Shown here: positions 24,258 through 29,715 of the stretch, in pieces | Numbering within the stretch: position 1 is the stretch's first letter | Layout of the letters: every line of letters begins with the position of its first letter | Source of the DNA: Moraxellaceae bacterium | GTDB taxonomy: Bacteria; Pseudomonadota; Gammaproteobacteria; Pseudomonadales; Moraxellaceae | Length of the DNA stretch: 29,715 bases | Assembly (NCBI GenBank): GCA_024234595.1 | Contig: JACKNZ010000025.1 | Location: 1-29,715 of the forward strand | Direction: 5' to 3' | Made by a program: the position numbers and the translations under genes | Notes under the pieces: model-generated | Database searches by the model: none | The model's input: only the letters and a program-made list of their open reading frames with translations | Told to the model about the DNA's origin: nothing

Positions 24258-24458
24258 CTACTTTTTAACTTGCTCACGTTCTTGTTGATATTGCTGATAA
24301 GGTTTGGCATGTTTTTGCATACATTGTTGATATAGCTCACCTTGTAATTTTTGACATTCGACTTGTTGGCCTTGCTGCACCGCATCATACATTTGTTGAT
24401 GGCTACAAGCAGACAGAGACAAGATAGTTAGACTCAATGTACTCAGTTTTAATATCAC
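24258..24458 (-). CDS. small lipoprotein
   Basis: The 66-residue product starts with a hydrophobic leader ending in a lipobox (LSLSAC, Cys18). The mature part is Gln-rich with the pattern QCMQKHAKPYQQYQQER and two further cysteines (residues 35 and 46) that could form a disulfide. The short length and leader fit a periplasmic or outer-membrane lipoprotein of unknown function. A degenerate family B repeat lies upstream of its start. Confidence 0.7.
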   Translation of the reverse strand: MILKLSTLSLTILSLSACSHQQMYDAVQQGQQVECQKLQGELYQQCMQKHAKPYQQYQQEREQVKK

Positions 24459-24549
24459 TTTTTAGACCTCACCCTAGCCCTCTCCCCAAAAGGTTGAGGA
24501 GATTTCATTATTCAAAAACACTTATAAACGACTAATATTGACTATTTTA

Positions 24550-24575
24550 GGACTTACGCGGTTATTGCTTATTTG
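24550..24575. repeat. GGA..ACGCGG motif beyond rlmN (family F copy 2)
   Basis: This copy matches 20924-20949 at 21 of 26 positions and lies beyond the end of the rlmN-like gene. Together the two suggest a recurring 3'-end element, though only two copies are in view. Confidence 0.5.
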
Positions 24576-24613
24576 TTCAGTAAAAATCATTTTAGACGAT
24601 TTTTACTGAACAA
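24573..24613 (-). terminator. perfect 16-bp hairpin overlapping the rlmN-like stop codon
   Basis: TTGTTCAGTAAAAATC (24573-24588) is the exact reverse complement of GATTTTTACTGAACAA (24598-24613), with a 9-base loop. The stop codon of the rlmN-like gene lies inside the stem. There is no strong U-tract after it in transcript sense, so it may be a terminator, a stabilising 3' structure or a remnant of a mobile element. Confidence 0.55.
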
Positions 24614-25652
24614 AACGCACTAATTTCGGCGAAATGCCTAAGTCCTGAACTTCTACCGCACGCGCTCGTAATTGACCACAACCACCATCAATATCTTGCC
24701 CTGCACTATTGCGTACTTTGGTTAATACCCCTCGACTATGCAAATATTTGACAATTTCAACAATCCGTTCCCCTTCAGGCCGTTGATAGTCATCCCCTTC
24801 TAAACTATTAAAGGGAATCAAATTAAGCACCGCATATTTGCCTTTAAATAATTTTAAAATCGCGTCTAACTCATCCTGACTATCATTAACACCTTTTAAT
24901 AATGTCCATTGTACTTGGGTGGGATGTTTGACTAATCGTGCATAAGACTCGGCTAATTCCATCAGCTCTTGGGGAGAAATTTTGGGGGCTTTGGGGAGTA
25001 AATACTCACGTAAATCGGCTTTGGTGGTATGTAAAGACAAAGCAAGGGCTGGTTTTACTTTTAATGTAGGCAATCTATCAAATACGCGCATATCACCCAC
25101 GGTTGATAACACCAAATTTTTATGAGCAATAAACGCATCTGTGCCTAAAATATCTATTGCTTCTAAGACATTATCTAAATTATGGGCAGGCTCACCCATC
25201 CCCATAAATACTACTTTTTTAACAGGCCGACGACGGCGTGCTTGCACCACTTGCGCGACCATTTCTAAGCTCGTCACTTGGCGCAATAAACCACTTTTTC
25301 CCGTCATACAAAATCGACAACCGACTGCACAACCGACCTGACTAGAAATACACACGCCGTCTCGCGGTAGCAACACGCTTTCGACCATTTGGCCATCGGG
25401 TAAATCTATCAATAAACGCACCGAACCATCTGCCGCAGGATGCTCGGAACGAACTCGCGCCAAGTTGTCTAATTTTTTGGCTAAATTGGGTAAATCTTGG
25501 CGGACGGCTAAGGGCAAAAACTCGGGAATATCTTTACGAGCTGCACCCGACTCTAAAGGACGAGCATCTAACCAAGCGCGTAAAATACGTTGACGATGCG
25601 CAAATTGCGCGCCAAGTTGGGTGAGGTGCTGGTGGAAGTCGGAGAGCTGCAT
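24603..25652 (-). CDS. RlmN-like radical SAM rRNA/tRNA methyltransferase
   Basis: From the ATG at 25652 the protein is 349 residues. It has the radical SAM cluster motif CAVGCRFC (C108, C112, C115), the resolving Cys in GVCISSQ (C101), VFMGMGEPAHNLDNV and a C-terminal GGCGQLRARA that carries the methyl-carrying Cys of the RlmN/Cfr family. It most likely adds a C2 methyl group to an adenine in rRNA or tRNA. The N-terminal RNA-binding part is shorter than in E. coli RlmN, so it may be a paralogue rather than RlmN itself. Longer starts at 25676-25730 are not supported by good ribosome binding sites. Confidence 0.85.
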   Translation of the reverse strand: MQLSDFHQHLTQLGAQFAHRQRILRAWLDARPLESGAARKDIPEFLPLAVRQDLPNLAKKLDNLARVRSEHPAADGSVRLLIDLPDGQMVESVLLPRDGVCISSQVGCAVGCRFCMTGKSGLLRQVTSLEMVAQVVQARRRRPVKKVVFMGMGEPAHNLDNVLEAIDILGTDAFIAHKNLVLSTVGDMRVFDRLPTLKVKPALALSLHTTKADLREYLLPKAPKISPQELMELAESYARLVKHPTQVQWTLLKGVNDSQDELDAILKLFKGKYAVLNLIPFNSLEGDDYQRPEGERIVEIVKYLHSRGVLTKVRNSAGQDIDGGCGQLRARAVEVQDLGISPKLVRFVQ

Positions 25653-25774
25653 ATCACATGGTCTGTCAAAAATCATTAGGCTATTGTAACCCATTAAATA
25701 ATAAAAGACTCCCTTGCACTCCCTCCCCACACTCTTTAGACTAAATCCCCCTGCTAAAGACTATATGACTGCTC

Positions 25775-26938
25775 ATGACCACACATTTTCCTGCCGATTC
25801 TGTAGGCTTAGTCACCCCACAACGTGTTGATTTTACACAGCCTTTATTGCTTGCTTGTGAGCGCACCCTAGACGCATATACGCTCATGTTTGAGACCTAC
25901 GGTACGCTAAATGCCGATAAATCAAACGCCATTTTGATTTGTCATGCCTTGTCGGGGCATCATCATGCGGCAGGCTATCACAGCGAAAACGACAAAAAAG
26001 CGGGTTGGTGGGATAGTTGTATTGGCCCTAATAAAGCCATTGATACTAATCAATTTTTTGTAGTCGCACTCAACAATTTGGGAGGCTGTCACGGCTCTAC
26101 AGGCCCAGCCTCGTTTAACCCTGCCACAGGCCGTTTGTATGGTGCAGACTTTCCCTTAATGACCGTTAAAGATTGGGTGCAATCGCAAGTACGGCTAATG
26201 GACTATTTGGGCATTGACTGTTGGGCAGCCGTCATTGGCGGTTCATTGGGCGGTATGCAAGTCTTACAGTGGACGGTGGATTTTCCGCAGCGACTACGCA
26301 GCGCGGTGATTATTGCCAGCGCGCCCAAACTCTCGGCACAAAACATTGCCTTTAACGAAGTGGCACGGCAGTCAATTTTATCTGACCCAGACTTTTATGG
26401 CGGCCATTATTACGAACAAGACACCTACCCCAAACGGGGCTTAATTTTGGCGCGAATGGTCGGGCATATTACCTATTTATCTGACGATGCGATGAAACAA
26501 AAATTTGGCCGTGACCTCAAAACAGGTAAGTTTTTGTATGGTTATGATGTTGAGTTTCAGGTGGAATCTTATTTGCGTCATCAAGGCGAAGTGTTTTCTA
26601 AAAACTTTGATGCTAACACCTATTTACTAATGACAAAGGCATTGGACTATTTTGACCCAGCGCGTGAATATAATGATGACTTACAACAAGCCTTAAAAAG
26701 TGCCAACTGCCGTTTTTTGGTGATTTCTTTTACTACCGACTGGCGATTTTCTCCCCAACGCTCACAAGAAATTGTTAACGCACTCATTGCTCAAGGCAAA
26801 CAAGTTGCCTATGCCGACATTGATGCACCACAAGGCCATGACTCATTCTTATTTCCTATTCCGCGTTATGTCACTTTGCTCAAAAACTTTTTAACTAGCG
26901 TACAAGCAACTGTTAAAGGAACTCATCATGCGTCTTGA
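25775..26938 (+). CDS. metX: homoserine O-acyltransferase MetX
   Basis: The 387-residue alpha/beta hydrolase has the nucleophile elbow GGSLGGMQ (Ser157), an Asp in TTDWRFSPQRS and a His in GHDSFLF as the catalytic triad. It also has SGHHHAAGYH and NNLGGCHGSTGPAS, features of MetX. It activates homoserine for methionine synthesis. In Pseudomonas-type MetX the acyl donor is often succinyl-CoA rather than acetyl-CoA, and which applies here cannot be decided by eye. It overlaps metW by eleven bases. Another ATG lies 10 bases upstream in a different frame. Confidence 0.92.
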   Translation: MTTHFPADSVGLVTPQRVDFTQPLLLACERTLDAYTLMFETYGTLNADKSNAILICHALSGHHHAAGYHSENDKKAGWWDSCIGPNKAIDTNQFFVVALNNLGGCHGSTGPASFNPATGRLYGADFPLMTVKDWVQSQVRLMDYLGIDCWAAVIGGSLGGMQVLQWTVDFPQRLRSAVIIASAPKLSAQNIAFNEVARQSILSDPDFYGGHYYEQDTYPKRGLILARMVGHITYLSDDAMKQKFGRDLKTGKFLYGYDVEFQVESYLRHQGEVFSKNFDANTYLLMTKALDYFDPAREYNDDLQQALKSANCRFLVISFTTDWRFSPQRSQEIVNALIAQGKQVAYADIDAPQGHDSFLFPIPRYVTLLKNFLTSVQATVKGTHHAS

Positions 26939-27518
26939 TTTACGTTTGGCCGAACGCTGGATAAAACCTAAGTCTCATGTGTTAGATTTGGGCTGTGGCG
27001 ATGGCGAATTATTAGCCCACTTACGCGATAATTTTGCGGTTACAGGTTATGGCCTCGAAATTGACGAAGATAAAATCAACGACTGTGTGGCGCGTGGCGT
27101 AAATGTTATTCAACAAAATTTGAATGATGGCTTAGCCAATTTTGCCGATAACAGCTTTGACAACGTGATTATGACTCAAGCCTTACAAGCTGTCGAAAAG
27201 CCCGATAAACTCTTGTTAGATATGTTGCGTGTTGGCAAACAAGCCATCATTACTTTTCCTAATTTTGCCCATTGGAAAACACGCGGTTATTTGTTTTTGA
27301 AAGGTAAAATGCCAGTATCCGAAGCTCTGCCCTATTCTTGGTATAACACACCTAACATTCATCTTTGTACTTTTAAAGATTTTGAAATTCTGTGCCAACA
27401 ATTAGACATTAAAATCCTTAATCGTTTAGCGGTGGACGATGACTTGCAGGATAATTTGTTAATGAAACGCTTTCCCAACTTAATGGGTGAAGTGGCTATT
27501 TATCGGGTGAGCCGATAA
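26928..27518 (+). CDS. metW: methionine biosynthesis protein MetW
   Basis: The 196-residue protein has a Rossmann methyltransferase-like fold, with motif VLDLGCGDGELLAHL (residues 18-32) and downstream YGLEIDEDKI and NVIMTQALQAVEKP. MetW occurs next to metX in Pseudomonas and related bacteria. It is thought to assist MetX, although its exact activity is not settled. The start overlaps the metX end, indicating translational coupling. The gene is followed after three bases by the Mrr-type endonuclease gene. Confidence 0.93.
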   Translation: MRLDLRLAERWIKPKSHVLDLGCGDGELLAHLRDNFAVTGYGLEIDEDKINDCVARGVNVIQQNLNDGLANFADNSFDNVIMTQALQAVEKPDKLLLDMLRVGKQAIITFPNFAHWKTRGYLFLKGKMPVSEALPYSWYNTPNIHLCTFKDFEILCQQLDIKILNRLAVDDDLQDNLLMKRFPNLMGEVAIYRVSR

Positions 27519-27521
27519 CTC

Positions 27522-28436
27522 ATGGCAATTCCTGATTTTCAAAGCCTGATGATGCCCTTGCTAGCGTTTTGTGCAGAAGGTAACGATGTCAAAAATAAAG
27601 ATGCCATTGATTATCTAAGCAATTTATTTCGCCTTAGCCTCGTTGAACAACAGCAAAAATTGCCTTCTGGTCGTCAAAAAGTGTTTGATAATCGAGTCGC
27701 TTGGGCAAAAGCACATCTCAAAATGGCAGGTTTGTTAGAAGCCACCGAGCGTGGTATTTTTAAAATCACTCCTCAAGGTTTGGCTTTATTACACGCGCCA
27801 CCGCCACAGCTCAATTTAGCGTTTTTGCAAAGCATTCCTGCTTATCAATATGCTAAAAGCAGTCGTTTGCCCGAAGCTCTTAGCCCGTTATTACCTGTCC
27901 GAGATACTCAAATTCAAACCCCGCACGAGATTATCGAAACCGCCTATCAAGATTTAAGTTTTAGATTAGCCGATGAACTATTAGACCGCATCAAACACAA
28001 CACACCGACTTTTTTTGAAAAGCTGGTGGTCGAATTATTACTCAAGATGGGTTACGGTGGCACACGTGCCGATGCTGGCGCAGCGATTGGCAAAAGCGGT
28101 GACGAAGGCATTGACGGCATTATTAAAGAAGACAGACTTGGCTTAGACGCAGTGTATATTCAGGCCAAACGCTGGAAAGATACGGTCGGTCGTCCCGAAA
28201 TTCAAAAATTTGTTGGGGCGTTACATGGTCAACGAGCCAAAAAAGGTATTTTTATTACCACCTCACGCTTTTCGCAAGAAGCCGAAGACTATGTGGCTAA
28301 AATCGACAACAAAATCGCACTGATTGATGGCAAATCCTTATGCCAGTTAATGATTGAATACGATATAGGCGTTGCACCCGAAGTCAGCTACACCATTAAG
28401 CGCATTGACTCGGATTATTTTGAGGAGGAGAGTTAG
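27522..28436 (+). CDS. mrr: Mrr-type restriction endonuclease
   Basis: The 304-residue protein has an N-terminal winged-helix region (about 1-95, Mrr_N-like). A linker follows, then a C-terminal PD-(D/E)XK nuclease domain with FFEKLVVELLLKMGYGG (164-180), GDEGIDG (193-199, Asp198) and QAK (214-216), followed by FITTSRFSQEA. This is the Mrr_cat signature of type IV systems that cut modified, often methylated, DNA. No methyltransferase or specificity gene is present, in keeping with a solitary type IV enzyme. It begins three bases after metW, with GGGTGAG upstream, so it is probably transcribed with metXW. It ends convergently against the metallophosphoesterase gene. Confidence 0.88.
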   Translation: MAIPDFQSLMMPLLAFCAEGNDVKNKDAIDYLSNLFRLSLVEQQQKLPSGRQKVFDNRVAWAKAHLKMAGLLEATERGIFKITPQGLALLHAPPPQLNLAFLQSIPAYQYAKSSRLPEALSPLLPVRDTQIQTPHEIIETAYQDLSFRLADELLDRIKHNTPTFFEKLVVELLLKMGYGGTRADAGAAIGKSGDEGIDGIIKEDRLGLDAVYIQAKRWKDTVGRPEIQKFVGALHGQRAKKGIFITTSRFSQEAEDYVAKIDNKIALIDGKSLCQLMIEYDIGVAPEVSYTIKRIDSDYFEEES

Positions 28437-28438
28437 AT

Positions 28439-29428
28439 TTACTCAAACACCAACACATCAATCGTAGGCGGCATATTAAAACGCAAAGGCAAACCAATCA
28501 TGCCAATTCCACTGGTCACAAAAAGCTGATTTTGATTAGCTAGAGTATATAAACCGCGCTTGTAGCCTTCCCTACTAACAACTTTTAAGATTTTAGCTGT
28601 TACTATTGGCAAATTAACCTGTCCACCGTGAGTATGACCAGCCAATAATACAAATGGTTGTTGCAACTTAGGTAAGGCATATTTGCTATCTGGATTATGT
28701 GTTAATAACAACAGTGGTTTGTCTTGTATGGCTAGTGCAGAAGCTAATTTAGGGTCTGATTTTGTCTGTATATCACCTATCCCAGCCAAACGCACCACAC
28801 CTAAATCAATATTCGCACCATCAATCGGTTTTACATTATTTGCCAGCAAGGCTTTTCTTAAATCTTCAGTTAATGCAGGGCCAGGTTTTTGTTCATCATG
28901 ATTACCCATCACCGAATAGACAGGCTTTTTTAATTGGCTAAACGGTTTAAGTTGTGTTGCCAAGTCAATTTTTTGCGAAGGCTCATAGGTCCAATCTCCC
29001 GCCACCATAATGGCATCAACGTCTAAGGTGTTTAACTTATCGACCAAGCGTTGCATTTGCCATGACGTAGAATACAAGCCATAGTGCATATCACTAATTA
29101 AGGCTATTTTGAGCGAATAGCCCGTTTTGATGTGCGACTCTTTAACTATTAACAAATTGGGTTCGACAAAACGTGCATAAATACCGAGTATTGCCCCCAC
29201 AATGCCTACTAAGGCAAAACCTTTAGACACTTGCTGATGCTTAAAACCCCAAACTACCCACACTAGAAAAAACGGCATTAAATAGCTTTGATAAAAAAGC
29301 ATGGTTTTAAATAAGGTTTTTTCTTCGTTACTTGGCCACGCATTAGCCGCTTCTTGCCATGCAAAACCCGCTAAAACCAGCGCCAGTAGTGCTAAAAAAA
29401 TCACGCCATAAAAAGATACACGCTGCAT
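28439..29428 (-). CDS. membrane-bound metallophosphoesterase (YkuE/YaeI-like)
   Basis: The N-terminal part has three to four membrane segments (within residues 3-90). The calcineurin-like phosphoesterase domain follows with ISDMHYG, AGDWTY, GNHDE, THNPDS and AGHTHGGQ, the full set of metal-binding Asp, His and Asn residues. It could act on a phospholipid, nucleotide or UDP-sugar lipid; the substrate is unknown. I use the ATG at 29428 (329 residues). An in-frame GTG at 29458 would add ten residues. It is convergent with the mrr gene, with only two bases between the stops. Confidence 0.85.
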   Translation of the reverse strand: MQRVSFYGVIFLALLALVLAGFAWQEAANAWPSNEEKTLFKTMLFYQSYLMPFFLVWVVWGFKHQQVSKGFALVGIVGAILGIYARFVEPNLLIVKESHIKTGYSLKIALISDMHYGLYSTSWQMQRLVDKLNTLDVDAIMVAGDWTYEPSQKIDLATQLKPFSQLKKPVYSVMGNHDEQKPGPALTEDLRKALLANNVKPIDGANIDLGVVRLAGIGDIQTKSDPKLASALAIQDKPLLLLTHNPDSKYALPKLQQPFVLLAGHTHGGQVNLPIVTAKILKVVSREGYKRGLYTLANQNQLFVTSGIGMIGLPLRFNMPPTIDVLVFE

Positions 29429-29522
29429 AAAATCATTAACTCTGCTTGTATAGGCCACTGTTAGGCCAAATCTGTTACTATTTGGGGATTATAAACCCTC
29501 TTAACGACACAACGGATTTTTT

Positions 29523-29715
29523 ATGCAAAAACTGGTGATAGCTACAGGCAATCAAGGCAAATTACACGAGCTACAAACATTGTTAGCCGATTATCCCTAT
29601 GAGTTAGTCACCCAAAAATCATTAAACATCAGCGATGCCGATGAAACAGGTTTAACCTTTGTCGAAAATGCCTTAATTAAAGCCCGTCATGCAGCCAGTA
29701 TTTCGGGTTTACCTG
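29523..29715 (+). CDS. rdgB: RdgB/HAM1 family dITP/XTP pyrophosphatase, 5' part
   Basis: The frame starts at ATG 29523 and is open to the window end (64 codons). It begins LVIATGNQGKLHELQTLL, the N-terminal (A)TGNxGKxxE signature of the HAM1/RdgB family, and continues DADETGLTFVENALIKARHA, with the family's TF.ENA..KA motif. The enzyme removes dITP, dXTP and similar non-canonical purine nucleotides from the pool. It reads away from the metallophosphoesterase gene. The rest of the gene is outside the window. Confidence 0.9.
   Translation, partial: MQKLVIATGNQGKLHELQTLLADYPYELVTQKSLNISDADETGLTFVENALIKARHAASISGLP

Noticed and set aside
24467..24500. Third family B repeat
   Set aside because: CCTCACCCTAGCCCTCTCCCC resembles the repeat but is degenerate and half-length, so it is not listed as a full copy.
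25733..25760. Small hairpin (TCTTTAG/CTAAAGA) before metX as a riboswitch
   Set aside because: Seven base pairs with a 14-base loop is too little to support a SAM riboswitch, and no known motif is visible.

Overview
This is an AT-leaning, gene-dense bacterial chromosome segment, almost certainly from a gammaproteobacterium of the Pseudomonadales type and probably Moraxellaceae-like. The reasons are the order mnmG-rsmG-parA-parB, the overlapping metX-metW pair, a type 1 gshA, dsbB, a single-chain IcmF, and many small intergenic palindromic repeats. This placement is an inference from gene content, because no rRNA or marker tree is available. I see no rRNA, tRNA, CRISPR array, prophage or complete insertion sequence.

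Layout. (1) 1-3611: a DUF350 membrane protein faces away from a two-gene unit. That unit is a membrane-anchored spermidine-synthase-like aminopropyltransferase translationally coupled to a Tat-exported, probably lipid-anchored flavin oxidoreductase; it looks like a polyamine or cell-envelope module. (2) 3608-6787, minus strand: a secreted repeat protein, an ECF-type sigma factor, its probable one-TM anti-sigma partner (DUF3619-like), a small exported protein, a DUF3106 protein and a beta-strand-rich exported protein, packed as one probable envelope-response operon. (3) 7117-12045, minus strand: a glutathione transferase, a ferritin-like metal-dependent hydrolase and icmF (B12-dependent isobutyryl-CoA mutase fused to its G-protein chaperone). 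(4) 12254-15707, plus strand: an atypical SDR protein, a 51-residue DUF2256 zinc-ribbon gene, gshA and dsbB. (5) 15798-18251, minus strand: a frameshifted periplasmic solute-binding protein and a three-gene cluster with a START-domain protein. (6) 18497-22877, minus strand: mnmG, rsmG, parA, parB. (7) 22971-25652: a classical SDR, a DUF2798 membrane protein, a small lipoprotein and an RlmN-like radical SAM enzyme. (8) 25775-29715: metX-metW with a Mrr-type endonuclease gene 3 bases downstream, a membrane metallophosphoesterase, and the start of rdgB, which runs off the window.

The most unusual content is the variety of short palindromic repeats. At least six kinds are present. One copy sits in frame inside icmF. 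Another lies nested inside a 164-bp MITE-like element with perfect 18-bp terminal inverted repeats. The other points of interest are the polyamine-like export module, the sigma-factor locus, the frameshift, the missing catalytic Tyr in the first SDR, and a shared 26-bp motif beyond the stop-codon hairpins of mnmG and rlmN.
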